From: Lotus japonicus
Lineage: Eukaryota > Streptophyta > Magnoliopsida > Fabales > Fabaceae
Direction of reading: 5' to 3'
Assembly (NCBI RefSeq): GCF_012489685.1
Contig: NC_080045.1
Coordinates: 15,852,901-15,916,900 of the forward strand
Length of the DNA stretch: 64,000 nt
The position numbers and the translations under genes were made by a program. How positions within the stretch are numbered: the first letter of the stretch is position 1; every line of letters starts with the position of its first letter. The notes below the pieces were generated by a model. That model was not told where the DNA came from. It did no database searches and worked only from the letters and a program-made list of their open reading frames with translations. This document shows, one piece after another, positions 19,703 to 31,892 of this stretch.

Positions 19703-22430
19703 TAACACCCCGATTTCTCGAGGGTCACTTTAGTAACCTTTCCAAAAAATGTGGGTGAATTTTTGCGGAATTAAAAAAAAACTTGACAACTGAAGGAGTA
19801 AATGGACTGAATAATTCCATTCTATTAATAAAATATTGATTACAAATATTTCCTTCAATTTGTAAAACATAAGGGTAAGCTAATGCTCAACCGCTCTTGA
19901 GCCAACACAAAAAGAAGGTCTCTAGGTTAGGTTCGAACCCTACAAGAAAACTCGGCTCACCCTCAAGTACTAACCCAAAACCATAATACCACTAAGACAC
20001 ATACATAGTTCTACGCCTGACATCCGCCCGTTCCTTTAATAAAAAAAGAACAAAAACTCATATGATCATCCTACAAGCTTCAACCAACAACGGTAAGCTT
20101 TCTACCCAAAAGGCTCTAGCCTTACACAAGAGTCTACTTCTCCTCTGAGTGAGTCTCCTCGACGGTCGAACAATCAATCTCTTATAAGTTCTACAACAGG
20201 GTTCTGGCATCAACAAACATGTAATCAATCCCACGAACGACTCACAGTGCACTCCACCGAACTCTGATACAAAGCCATGGTACTTCATCAGATCATCATA
20301 GATCCTCCACATCAGCAGCACCACTGCGACTTCCCCAAAAGCATGGTACTTGATCATGTCGTCGCCCATCGCCTGGCAGTTGCCGGCCGCCCAAACACAA
20401 GCAATATATACAATGGCGTGCGAGGGTCAACTTCCAGAATATAGGTGTGTATATATATATAATAGTAGGTCACACAATATACACATAATCACATACTTAT
20501 AAGTTTCACGCTTACTCACGTAGATCTATCGATCACGTTGCTTACGTAAAATATGAGGGTTGTCTATGACAACCTCTCAAACACTATAACAAATCCACCA
20601 ATTCACATAAGACGATATCCCAACTCATATGATATCAAATTATCAAAGTAGTTAAGTGCATGGTATGACATGCAATGTCATGCGTAAAATATGATCCGGA
20701 TAAAATGTCACCCTCACGATGACCCGAAGCATCTCGCTCCGCTGAAGCAACACGCTCCACTGAAGCATCTCGCTCCTCTGAAGCATCTCGCTTCTTGAAG
20801 CATCTCACTTCTTTGAAGTCCGATCTGATATCGTCCTTCGGAAAGCCTCACGCTCCCCACAAAATGTATGCATGAATGCAGTATGGTTAGCCAAACAACG
20901 AGTCGTCCTCACCAGGATACGCATGTCTAGCTAGAGTATATTGTCTCTACAACATCCTAAGGTAAACGTTGATCCCTCGACCCAAAGACCTCAACAAGAG
21001 AGATGTGCTAGCCGCACTTAGTAACTTTTCTAGTCACCCTGGTTCACCTTCTCGATGGCCAAACAAACTGCTCAACAAGCAAAAGAATGTTGCTCGCACT
21101 CAGTGACCTTTGAAGTTACACTGGCTTATCTCTTGATGACCAAACCAATACTTAACAATCAGAAGTGTTATCCGCACTTAGTGACTTCTCGTCACAACGA
21201 CTCATCTTCATGATGACCGAAGCATAGGCTTTCAACCTTCTCCATAACCAGACTGTCGACATTTCCCGTTCAACTCTTTTCCACAACCTAGGTATCCTTG
21301 GAAATGATTCTATTAACAAGAAAAAGGGTTCTATCATAAGTTAATGCATTATGTCATTTGTTTACAAAAATAAGTCCTCTTGTTTTCTTATTTCCAAAAC
21401 CTATCAAGTTAAATATCCCCAATAACCCCCAAGTGACATCCTCGGGAAAACCTCGATCCTCAACATGACAATGGCTCAGACCTCTTGTTAGAGTCTGCCC
21501 ATAGTTCTGTCAAAAATTTGTCATCACCGTGACATGACCTAGTGTTTCCCACACTCCGCAATTGTATAACAAATGCATCAGTTCTAGTCAGTATAATCCA
21601 GCATAAGCATATGCACAAATATCAAGAATTTGACATAAAATAATATACAATCTAGTTTGACAGGAACCACAACAATCGGCCGAAGCCTCAGCAAATAGCA
21701 ATGACATAAGCCTCAGTCAATAACAATCATCAATAATTAATATATGTCGAATTCCCGACACCTAAAGCCTTAACTAGTAAGTAAGTTGCCTTCACAACAA
21801 GCATAGAGCACATATTTTCAACAATATAATAGCCGAAGCGAAGTACCCTCACTTGTGCTTCGTCCAGTTTTGTAACGCGAAGCTTGCTCTCTTTCCAACT
21901 CAATCACTCCCGCGCCTTACTTCCGCTCGTCGCTATTCGAAATAAGCACAATTTCGCTCCCCGCACTTGAATGAAAATAAATGTAATCTAAGTTTTCATT
22001 TGCCTAATTTTTGTTAACGTGCAAGGAAAAATAATGGAACATTGCTTTCTCTCTCAAATCTTATTACCTCTGATTCAAACACTCCCTCTTTGTTTCCTTT
22101 CTCTCGGTTCTTATTTTCATTCCAACTGATCACAATGTTATATATTACTCAAAGGCGGTGGAAAATTTGCACCGGATTAGCTTAGTCATAGTTATGATGG
22201 ACCGGTTGAATAAGCTTTTATAGCCACATTTTTTTTCCAATCCTTGTCATTCTTCCTCACGCTTCAGAACGCCACCTCCTGCTTATAGACTTGTAGCTTG
22301 GCCAGCTGAATCCTCTTCAATTAACACGTAAATTTAGTTCTATCCTCGTCATGCTTCAATTCATTTTCTTAAATCTTTCCTTGTTTCATTTCTGTTCCAG
22401 GCATGTTTAGTCTCTTGAAACTAAATGTAT
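19703..22430 (-). mobile_element. Diverged gypsy-type LTR remnant, inverted relative of the 7958-12048 solo LTR
   Basis: The left edge TAACACCCCGATTTC is the complement of the solo LTR end, then GTCACTTTAGTAACC matches it. Landmarks occur in the reverse order of the solo LTR: GGCGTGCGAGGGTCAAC (20414-20430), a GTATATTGTCTC/GTAAACGTTGATCC-like block (about 20935-20970), an ~80-bp triplication (about 21000-21230), CCCTCACTTGTG (about 21849), and a minus-strand TATAAAAG (about 22214). The outer end is not recognisable, so 22430 is a guess. It also has an 18-bp tandem array (20725-20818). No internal domains remain. Confidence 0.65.
20725..20818. repeat. 18-bp tandem array in LTR remnant
   Basis: About five imperfect copies of GAAGCATCTCGCTCCGCT. 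I see no similar array at the matching place in the other LTR. Confidence 0.75.
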
Positions 22431-22842
22431 GTATATATATATAAAAGGGTTAGGTATAGATAGTGTAGGATTTAACTCATAGAGTTAAGAGAAAAATATT
22501 AAGAAGATGAATCAATATCCTAAAAATTATTAGGGACTCTATGATATAATTTAAGATCATTTGAGCAAAATTAAGTGATCAAGTGTAGTAGTGTTAAACA
22601 AGTGTTTTACATTTATATACATATATATATAAGTTAGTGTATATATGTTAATGTCGTGAAATTTTCTTTTTCTTTCTTTCTTTTTACTTTGTTTTCTCTC
22701 TTTTTTTTTATTTAGTTAGGGAGAAAATACTAATAATATTAATAATACTTCATTTATATAAAGCACACAAGGTATAAATAACATATCATCTTAAGCTTAA
22801 TAGCGATTATCGCCCTTAAGCTGATACATAACTAGTTAATTA

Positions 22843-23156
22843 CTCCCTCCGGTCCTTTTTATAAGAAACACTTTGAAGATTTTTCTTAGTCCTTTTTATA
22901 AGAAAAACTCTTATAAAATTAAGTCAAATAATCAATACTAATGCAAAGGGACTTATTCCCAATACAAAAATATGGAGGGAAATTGCAAGCACCCAATAAG
23001 TATGACCAACATTTATGGTAATTAGCATGATTGTTCTTGTAAAAAGGAAAAAACATCATTGGAATTAAGCATAGTAGTTAATTTTATAAAAAATATCAGT
23101 TTCCTTGGTTTGTGTGATTTTGTCCAAGTTTTTCTTATAAAAAGGACCGGAGGGAG
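22843..23156. mobile_element. Stowaway-type MITE
   Basis: 314 bp bounded by inverted CTCCCTCCGGTCCTTTTTAT ends and flanked by TA on both sides (22841-22842, 23157-23158), as for Tc1/mariner-derived Stowaway elements. The interior is AT-rich and non-coding. It ends 30 bp before the hAT element. Confidence 0.9.
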
Positions 23157-23186
23157 TAAATACTTAATCTACTTGGGTCTTACATA

Positions 23187-26100
23187 CAGGGGCGGATCCA
23201 GACCTTGAATATCAGTGAGGCTAAACATAAAAGCAATCATAGACTAAAAGAAAAATATTATAGATAAAACCATGAGAGAAAGTTTCTCATGGAAATAGAA
23301 GAGTTTACATTATAGTCCAAGAGTTTACAATGAAAATCGTCTACTATCCATTATTTGAAAATGTGCTAAAATAACATCATTGTCAGTTGTTCAAAGAACA
23401 TCTCTTTCTATAAAAGTTACAAGACGATCATTTAACCATTGATCACCCATTTTGTTACATAACTGACTCTTCACAAACTTCATAGCTGAAAACACACGTT
23501 CCACACTTGCAGTAGCTACCGGCAAGACTAAAGCCAACTTCAGAAGCTTATAAACTATATCAAATGTGTTGCACCTTTTTGTTTCCACAAGTTTTGCACA
23601 AAGATCTGAAAGTCCTTTTAACTTTGCAAATTTTGGATCACTTCGAACATTTCTAACATAATTCTGAAGCTGATGTCGCACTACCACTTTCGGCACATCA
23701 ACAAAATCATTTGGATAAAGTTCAACCATCCTCAATAATTTTTTCACATCAAAAGCTTCAAAATATGATGAGGGATTCAAGCATGAAACACATTGTAAAA
23801 GTTCAGTATTCTCTTCATCAAACCTAGTATTGAGCTCATGCATTTGCAAATCTAAAACACTAAAGAAACAATCATGCTTATAATGATGCAAATTAGAAAC
23901 ACTAGAAGTGATAGCATGTCGTCTAGGTTTCTTCCCTTGCACAAACAGTGCATCCAAATCAGGCACATCAATATCATGCTTATTGCAAATTTTCATAACC
24001 TTAGATATAAGTTCTTCCCATCCATCATTCCTCATTTCTTGCAATTCTTCTTTGGTGGCTTGGACAAGTGATAAAGCATTCAAAAGATCTTGATCACGCT
24101 TTTGTAGTGCTTCACTTAAATCATTTGTAAATCCTAAAATCTCAACCATCATGTATAACATGAAAATAAAATCAAAGGATTGAAGCACTTCTAGCAAAAG
24201 CACTGTTTCACCATGTTTTTCAAATGACGGATCTTTCCCGACTTCTTCAAGTACCTCAATAATGGCACCATATAAAGTCATCAATCTAGTGAGAGTCCTA
24301 AAGTGGGAACCCCAACGAGTGTCACCCGCTCTAGCAATAGACGATTCTTGATTTAATCCACTACCAGTCTCTATCTCACCCTCTTCAAGCAATTTAGCAA
24401 ATTGAGATACTTGTTTGTCCCGAAGCAACTCTTGCCTCTTGTTAGAAGACCGTATGAAAGTAACAAGCATATTGACCTTCCCGAAAAATCCACTAACATC
24501 TTTGTGAGTCTTAGCACATGCAACAAGTGCCAATTGAAGTTGATGGGCAAAACAATGCACATAATAAGCGGATGGAGTTTCATTTTGAATTAAAGTTCTC
24601 AAACCACCAAATTTACCTCGCATATTGCTAGCTCCATCATATCCTTGCCCCCTTATGCTAGATAAACTCAAGCCATTAATAGACAATAACTTCTCAAGTG
24701 CCTCCTTAAGCGACTTACCACTTGTTTCTTTAACACTAACAATCCCAAGAAACCTTTCTTTTACCAAGCCTTCACTATTAACATAGCGAATAACAACAGC
24801 CATTTGTTCTTTACCAGCAACATCACCGGATTCATCAATCAAAACACAAAATACATCATCCGCAATATCACATACAATTTGTTTAGTTATTTCACATGCA
24901 CAAGCAGCAGCAAGATCCTTTTGAATCTTAGGGGCAGTCATAAAGTTATTTCCCGGAGCACAATCTATTACATTAGCTATCTCTGGGTTAATTTCCTTTA
25001 GAGTGTCCACCAACTCAAGAAATGGCCCCTTAAATAAAGAGTTAAATGACTCGTCACTCCCTCTAAATGGCATACCACACCTCAAAAGAAACTTAGTAGC
25101 TATAAGAGATATGTTGACACGAACACGATATTCAGAACTCATTTGTGTAGTTTGATTAACAAGTGCAGCCTCAATACTTTGCTTTGGGTTCATGAGATCG
25201 TAACTCTTAAGCACATAATCACGATGAGTATTGGAAGAAGTAGCATGACTACCCAATCTATGAGAATTCTTCCAATCACCAAACCCCTCTGTCACAAAGT
25301 GATCTCCCCCATATTTATAGACATTCTTAAACAAGAAACATGGCAAACAAAATGCTAGGTCCTTAGATTCACTATAATCAATCCAATCATACCAATCAAA
25401 CCAATTTTTGCAAAATCTACGTCTTTTATTACCTTGATAAGTCCAAGGATAAAGAAAATTGTCAGGAGGTTGATGACGGCCTATTTTTAAATAAGCTTTC
25501 CTTACCTCATTTTGGATGTTAGGATGATAGCTTGAAATTGGAGGCCTAATTCCTGGATCTGTTTCCAACAATTCATAATCAACAATTTTAATACCCTCAC
25601 TTGGAGTTTCCGATGCGTCTAGATTTGCCGAAGAAGAAGTAGTTTTGTCTCTTGAAAGCACAGGAAAAAATTTCTTCATCCTATAAAGAGATAATGAAAC
25701 CATCAAAAACCAAAATAACATAGCAACAATTTACATTAGATGTAATCAATAATGGAATGATAGCTATATTATGTTACATTCCATCTCATCTTATTTTATA
25801 GTCACTTGTCAAAACTGTCTTTAATCATAATTATCCCAACCCTGTGGCCTGTACATAGTCATCAAACAGAGAATAGGAAAAAAGTTCCTAAACTGCTATT
25901 TATGCAACAGACAAAAGGACCCAAAAAAAACAGCAAAGGTTCTCAATCCACACAACATGACAACCTTAACACAATTGGATCAATTATCAATATATCCTCA
26001 ATCTAAAATTCCAACGCATACCCAATTATCAAAACACAAAGCCAACTTCCACGAATTCAACTTGGAGCAAAACTGCAAAACAGGGACCTGAAGCAGAAAC

Positions 26101-26622
26101 AAGTAGCAGACAAGAGCCATGACACCTTGGGAAAGGAATTGCAGTACCAAATTACCCAATCACAAGGAACAAAGAATTTCAGTTTACAATACCGTGAATC
26201 TGTGATTAGAGGTTTCTTTCTTCTACTTTGATTTCATGTATCATGATTCATGCTTGAGAAATTATGACATTTGAGGAAATTAGGGTTAGGGAAATCACTC
26301 AAATCAGCCATACCTGTAGAACAGTAGAAGTAGAACCGCAGAGCCAGAGGCACGGCTGGACAGTGGTGGTGTGGCGGACGGCGTGGTGGTGCGGCGGACG
26401 GCGTGGTGGTGGCCGGTGAGAATGCGTCCTGTATGGCTGTATCGTGAAATCAGAGAATGAGAGTCAAAGGCGTGAGAGAGATCACGTGATGAGTGTGTGA
26501 GAACTGGTGATAGAAAACAAATAAATTTTCTTTTTTTTTAACCATATAATTTTTAAAAAAAAAAAACAAAAAAAACCGGTGTGGCCAATGCCACACCTGG
26601 CCCCTTAATGGGTCCGCCCCTG
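23187..26622 (-). mobile_element. Complete hAT DNA transposon
   Basis: A 3436-bp element has inverted ends CAGGGGCGGATCC and CAGGGGCGGACCC and a perfect 8-bp duplication CTTACATA (23179-23186, 26623-26630), diagnostic of hAT. It encodes one intact transposase on the minus strand. About 940 bp lie between the transposase start and the right end; this probably holds the promoter and a leader exon, including a GC-rich stretch with a repeated GGACGGCGTGGTGGTG unit (26370-26415). With both TIRs, the TSD and the ORF intact, the copy may be autonomous. Confidence 0.95.
23391..25679 (-). CDS. hAT transposase, TTF-type zinc finger / hAT dimerisation protein (762 aa)
   Basis: An intact frame reads from MKKFFPVLSRDKT to a stop at 23391. 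The open frame extends 14 codons upstream, but MKKFF at 25679 is the usual start of this family ('zinc finger MYM-type protein 1-like' in plants). The N-terminal third holds the TTF-type zinc finger (FCKNWFDWYDWI, FCLPCFLFKN). The middle has the transposase core (FCVLIDESGDVAGKEQ, GYDGASNMRGKFGGL, YYVHCFAHQLQLALV). The C-terminus is the hAT dimerisation region (LPVATASVERVFSAMKFVK). All expected blocks are present without a break. It cuts and pastes the flanking element. It is a transposon gene, not a domesticated one, because TIRs and TSD flank it. Confidence 0.94.
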   Translation of the reverse strand: MKKFFPVLSRDKTTSSSANLDASETPSEGIKIVDYELLETDPGIRPPISSYHPNIQNEVRKAYLKIGRHQPPDNFLYPWTYQGNKRRRFCKNWFDWYDWIDYSESKDLAFCLPCFLFKNVYKYGGDHFVTEGFGDWKNSHRLGSHATSSNTHRDYVLKSYDLMNPKQSIEAALVNQTTQMSSEYRVRVNISLIATKFLLRCGMPFRGSDESFNSLFKGPFLELVDTLKEINPEIANVIDCAPGNNFMTAPKIQKDLAAACACEITKQIVCDIADDVFCVLIDESGDVAGKEQMAVVIRYVNSEGLVKERFLGIVSVKETSGKSLKEALEKLLSINGLSLSSIRGQGYDGASNMRGKFGGLRTLIQNETPSAYYVHCFAHQLQLALVACAKTHKDVSGFFGKVNMLVTFIRSSNKRQELLRDKQVSQFAKLLEEGEIETGSGLNQESSIARAGDTRWGSHFRTLTRLMTLYGAIIEVLEEVGKDPSFEKHGETVLLLEVLQSFDFIFMLYMMVEILGFTNDLSEALQKRDQDLLNALSLVQATKEELQEMRNDGWEELISKVMKICNKHDIDVPDLDALFVQGKKPRRHAITSSVSNLHHYKHDCFFSVLDLQMHELNTRFDEENTELLQCVSCLNPSSYFEAFDVKKLLRMVELYPNDFVDVPKVVVRHQLQNYVRNVRSDPKFAKLKGLSDLCAKLVETKRCNTFDIVYKLLKLALVLPVATASVERVFSAMKFVKSQLCNKMGDQWLNDRLVTFIERDVL

Positions 26623-26715
26623 CTTACATAAGTCATCCTTAAGACAATTACACCCCAAGAAACATGTTTTTATTTTAAAAAGTTAAAAATAGTTGTTGAT
26701 TGAAACTGATCATAC

Positions 26716-29700
26716 TTTTTTTTTTTTCAAAAGAACAAATATATATTGATGATAATAAGTTCCTGGGACCAGCCTTCCCAAGCAGGCAAAAAGGAAAAAG
26801 ATCCAAAGCTAAAAAGACAGCAAAAACAAAGAAAAAAGAAAGCTACAAGACAGAAGTAGAACAAACTGAAATCAGAAGAAATCAAACTAGGCCAGTCGTA
26901 AACAGGACAAAGAGAGGGGTATGTCTCTCCACGCCAGATTTTGCCAAATAGTCCGCGATGGGATTGGCTTCTCTGTATATATGAGTCACCTCCAAAACCT
27001 CTAATTCCTCTCTCAAAATGTCAATCATATTGAGCTCATTTAAAAGTTTTCATGGTCTATTTGATTGGTTGTTTGACCACCCAACTGCAAGTGTAGAATC
27101 GCTTTCAATCTCAAGGCGTCGGAGTGAATGATGTTTGCAGAATTGTAATGCTTTCAGGATCGCAAACACTTCAACTTCGTAAGCCCATTTGAAACCCAAA
27201 GCCAGTGCAAAACAACCGATGAATTCCCTGGAGTGATTGCGAATCACGCCACCTGCACCGCTAGGTCCAGGATTTCCCATGGAAGATCCGTCTACGTTCA
27301 CCTTAAGAACACCTGGAATTGGGGCAAACCAGATATCTGAACGAGATTGAGGAGAAGGAGGTTTAATTCTGATTTCTCCAAAATATTGATCAAAATCATA
27401 AGGCGAATATGGGCATTCTTTCCACCAACCATGTATCCAGGAATAGATCCTCGAAAGATGAAGATCCCACATCGATTCATGAGAGACAGGTTGGTTGTTG
27501 AACAGAGCATGGTTTCTTTCAAGCCAAGTAGACCAGAAGATGGAAAAAGGGATTAAATTCCATAGGAGACGATAAGATTTAACTCTTAAATCATGCCATT
27601 CCAACATCAGCTCAGGTATTCCGTTTGGGCAGCACCAAACAATACCTTCTCGTTGCATCACCTTGTTCAAAATCTTCCAAGAAAAGGCACAATGGAGCAT
27701 AAGATGGGTGTTGTTTCTAAAACCAGACCGCATATAACACACATACCTCCATTTTCTATGAGAACTCCTCGCACCATTAAATTGGATCGGGTTGCGATTC
27801 GATCTTGGACAAGTTGCCAGAAAAATTGAACTACCTTGGCTGGGGCAATCTTTCGGACTGTGTGTAGGATAGACCAAACTGAAATTTCAAAAACCTTTGG
27901 TTCAACAAAGGATGAGATCCCTTTCACTGAGAACAGACCAGATGCATCTCCTGTCCATAATAACTTATCTCCTTCACGACCTGGGATCACTTTGGATATT
28001 AAATCATGTAGTGCAACTACAACCTCTGTCTCCCAACCAAAGAATTGCCTTCTAAATCCTATATTCCACGTCCACACCCCATAGGTAAAAAATCCATTTG
28101 AGGCAATCATCGAATTTCTATCAACTGCCAGGGAAAATAATCTCGGGAAGAGGGTGAAAATGGTACTGAATCTGCCCAAGAATCCTTCCAGAAGCGGATG
28201 TGCTGCCCTGTTCCCAGGCAGCAGGAGTCCCTAAACGCTTTGGCTAACAAGGTATCTTCGTAAGCCACTTTAAAGATATCTTGCAAGATCGGGGAGAACT
28301 GTCTCGTGCCTTCAATCTGAGAATGTAGCAGCATGATTTGATCGTTTAGCTTGTATTTTACACAGATCACTTTTCTCCACAACGATTGTCTTTCATTTCC
28401 AAATCGCCAAAGCCATTTGAGAAGTAAAGCCTTGTTGCGCCAACATAGAAATCCTAGGACAAGGCCCCCTAGCTTAGGACTCTTGCATACCTGTTCCCAT
28501 GTGCACCAATGTATCTTTCTAGTTCCATTTGCATTCCCCCACAAGAAAGCTCTCATCAGCTTTTCCATTTCCCCCACAATCCCAATATGAGCCAAGAAAA
28601 CTGACAAGAGATATACAGGTATGGCACTGAGGACAGATCTCAGAAGTACCATTCTGCCAGCTAGGGACAGAAATTTAGAGTCCCATGAGTGCAATTTGAC
28701 CCTCAGCCTTTCCACAACAGGTTTCCAAAAATCCTTTCGTTTCGGATTTCCCCCCAATGGAGCACCTAGATATTGAATAGGTAAGGCACCAACCTCCACA
28801 TCCAGTATTGCTGCCAGATTTTGAAGTTCATCACTTTCCACATTACAGCCCATCAGCACTGACTTTGAGTAATTAATTTTTAGACCCGAAATTGCCAAAA
28901 ACATTTCCACAATGCCCCCAAGTCTCTCCAACTGTCCAACATCTCTCTCACAAAAGATGAGTGTGTCATCAACAAATTGGAGATGATTTATAAGAAATCC
29001 TCCTCTAACTTGACTCCACATGGCTGGTCCCCCACCAAGAGTTGATTGAGCATACATGATAAGCTGTTAACGCAAATGTTGAAGAGCAAAGGGGATAATG
29101 GATCCCCTTGTCTTAGCCCTTTTTCGATCTTGAAAAAATCTGTAGGTGATCCATTAACTAGCACTGCTAAAGAAGCTGAAGATATGCATGTGTGTATCCA
29201 CCATATCCACTTTTGGCCGAAACCCATTTCCTTTAGAAAATTGAGAAGGAAATCCCAATCTATGTTATCGTAAGCCTTAGCAAAGTCAAGTTTTAGAAGT
29301 AAACCACCTTCTCTCCTTTTCCTTAAAGAATCAACAACTTCATTTGCCATCAAAATACAATCCGCTATTTGTCGGCCGTGAGTGAAAGCGAATTGATTCG
29401 GCGTCAAGATAGATGGAATGATGCTTTGGAGTCTATTAGATAGCACCTTAGAAAGTAGCTTATATATACTCCCTATCAAGCTGATTGGTCTAAAGTCTGA
29501 GATAGAATAGGGCTCTTGGTTCTTCGGAATTAGAGCAATGAAGGCAGCATTCAGACCTCTCACTAACTTCTAGTGGATGAAAAAATCATGGAACACTCTG
29601 AATATATCATTCTTCACCAATCCCCAAAATTCTTTGAAGAATCCCGTATTGAAACCATCTTGTCCTAGAGCACGGTTGCTTTCACACGATTGCAAAGACT

Positions 29701-30340
29701 CCCAAATTTCAGATTCATAAAATGGCTCTTCTAATCTTTTTCCGATTACCTCTGAAATTTTTGGCAAATTGTTACATGCTAGTTTTGCCTTGAACCGTCT
29801 TTCTCTTTTGAAAAAAAGTGAGGAAATGATTAAAAACAGCTTCTTTGATTGCCCTTGGATCTTCCAGTATTACTCCATTGAACTGGAGATGTTCAATATT
29901 CCTCCTTGCTTGGCGGCTTTTACAAGTTCTGTGAAAGAAACTTGTATTTATATCACCTTCTTTAAGCCACCGAACACGCAATTTTTGGAGCCACATTCTT
30001 TCCTCTAGTCTATATTCAAGCCAGAGTTTGTTCAGCACCTCCAATATTTCTTTTCTTGATTCTTCAACCACCCCATGCTCTTCCATACAGTCAAGAATCT
30101 CCTTTAACTGTTCTTCCAGGGCCTTGATCTTAGACGAACCCCACAGTCCTCGACTCTTTCTCCACACTTTTATTTTTTCCTTCAAAGGTTTTAATATTTG
30201 AAGAATGACGTAACCGGACCAACCCTCAACAAGTATAGATCCCCACCACTCTTCAAAAAGCTATTTAAAACCATCTTCCAAGAGCCAATAATTGTAAAAA
30301 CAGAATGGCTTTGGTCCAAAGTCTCTATGAATTGAACATT
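26716..30340 (-). mobile_element. 5'-truncated L1-type LINE
   Basis: On the minus strand: the tail of the region after the endonuclease (FGPKPF, then WWGS...GWSGYVILQILKPLK), RT, zinc-finger-like region and RNase H, ending in poly(A) seen as 12 T at 26716-26727. The 5' end stops near 30340, soon after the endonuclease boundary. No convincing target duplication was found. The coding region is broken by several frameshifts and stops, so this is an old dead copy. Confidence 0.85.
26905..30335 (-). pseudogene. LINE ORF2 remnant: reverse transcriptase and RNase H
   Basis: Six minus-strand open pieces, in order 30185-29772, 29767-29570, 29563-28988, 29057-28107, 28179-27667 and 27877-27050, give one LINE polyprotein interrupted by frameshifts and stops. 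RT blocks are AFIALIPKNQEP, SDFRPISLIGSIYKLLSKVL, LDFAKAYDNIDWDFL, GLRQGDPLSPLLFNI and FVDDTLIF. RNase H begins VNVDGSSMGNPGPSGAGGVI and finishes in another frame at about 27045-26905 with REANPIADYLAKSGVE. Plant L1 LINEs carry this C-terminal RNase H. A further stop lies at the 5' end. It is not functional. Confidence 0.9.
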
Positions 30341-30608
30341 CTCACTTCATGTACGTGATTAATATGATTCGAAGTGGACGTTAGGTAGGTACATGATAAT
30401 ACCAATATTGTTTGCTCTGAGGACAGAGGGGTGAGAGATCCCCTTGAATTTAAAAAGTGAACATCACGAGGGAGTAGTTCTTATTTGTTTTAATTTTCTT
30501 TTATTATTAGTGTAAATATAACACTATGAATTGTATGAAGATTTAATATGTCTTTCACTATCTGGCTTAGTTAACATGACTACATGAGAATTGCTTGATG
30601 ATGGACAT

Positions 30609-31728
30609 TTGGCCTGTCCAGTTTTAGGTGGCCCGCCTGAAACCGTCCGACCCGCTGCAAAAATAAATTTCTCGGTTCGGTCGGTTTAGTTCGCGGGTTT
30701 GACGGGTGGTAAAAACTTGTTCTTGGTGGTTCGGTACAGTTGAGTTCGGTTTAACCTTTGAATCGACCGAAACAACTCTGATAACATAAAAAAAAAAACT
30801 TAAGACAAGGCCCAATCCAACCTTGAACCCAAAGGCACAGTTCTAAAAAAAAACCCCTAAGTCATATAAATACTCATGTTAACCCATTAACCCTAAATCT
30901 TCAACCTCTCTTCAGCCACTCTCACAAACCCTAGCCGCCAACCACCTCTGAAGCTCCACCACCACATTCGTCTCTTTCTCTCTCTCAAACTCTCAACCCT
31001 TAGCCTCACTAACCTTTAGCCTCTCTGCCCCTCTCTCTCTCTCAAGTCTCTCTATCACTCTCTATCTGTTGTCGTCGCCAACCCCACGCACCATGTTCCT
31101 CTCAAACCCTACCCTTCTAAGCAGCCACCACCACAACTCCTCCACGACTTTAACCTTCAACCACCGAACCCAAAAACCACCAACATCGCACCTTGACCCT
31201 GCCACCACGAAACCACCGTTGTCATTTCTCAAGCTAGATCCACCGTCATTCATGTCGTCACCACCTCAATCGTCGAGACCGGGACAAGGAATCCCTCAAT
31301 ATTCGAAAGAAGATCAAGTCTCACTACGTTTCTGAATGAAATCGCAGGTATCCCCACCAATCTTTCGATTCCGGATCTGCTTCACGTAGCACCAACGATT
31401 TGAGAGGGGAAGGAACCTGATTTGATACACTATTATGGACGATTTGATTGTATCATTTGTTAATATTCTGGATCTAATGTAATACACTATGAACAAACTT
31501 GTACCTCTTTAGTTTTTCTCCTCTCAGTCTTAGTTTCTTTATTCTTTTAATTTTATGGATAAACAATTGTAACCACTCGATTCAAACTGCCAACCGTCAA
31601 AACCGAACCCGACGTAACCGTGGCCTCTAAACGGACGATGGTGGGTCTGGTTTTTTTTGGTGATTTGCACCCGACGAAACCTACATCGGCGGCCCGAAAC
31701 CGCCTGTAACCGGCCCATGACAGCCCTA
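30609..31728. mobile_element. Non-autonomous hAT element with gene-like interior
   Basis: A perfect 8-bp duplication ATGGACAT (30601-30608, 31729-31736) flanks ends TTGGCCTGTC and inverted TAGGGCTGTC. Subterminal regions are rich in GGTTCGG/CCGAAC text. The interior (30840-31340) looks like a plant promoter, 5' UTR and start of a gene: CATATAAATACTC, then CT-rich leader, then an 88-codon frame (31069-31335) rich in Ser, Pro and Thr. No transposase is present. The interior may be a captured fragment or a property of the family. Confidence 0.8.
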
Positions 31729-31892
31729 ATGGACATACCCAAAATAAATAAATAAAAAGTTATTTCCCCTTTGCTACTGTGTTTTTTATGGAGAGGGAAG
31801 ATGCTAGGAGGGGGACTCAGTTTTTGGTTTATGGGTGGTGCTGGGAAAAAAATGGTTCATATGGTGATTGTAAAATTCAGAGGAAGATGTAT

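Noticed and set aside
23391..25679. hAT-type protein as a domesticated host gene
   Set aside because: It is flanked by matched TIRs and a perfect 8-bp duplication, so it is a resident transposase.
26716..30340. Target duplication for the large LINE
   Set aside because: I compared the DNA beside the T-run with that near 30340 and found no matching stretch beyond chance.
31069..31335. 88-codon ORF as a gene
   Set aside because: It lies within a non-autonomous hAT element, is low complexity (Ser/Pro/Thr), and has no domain.
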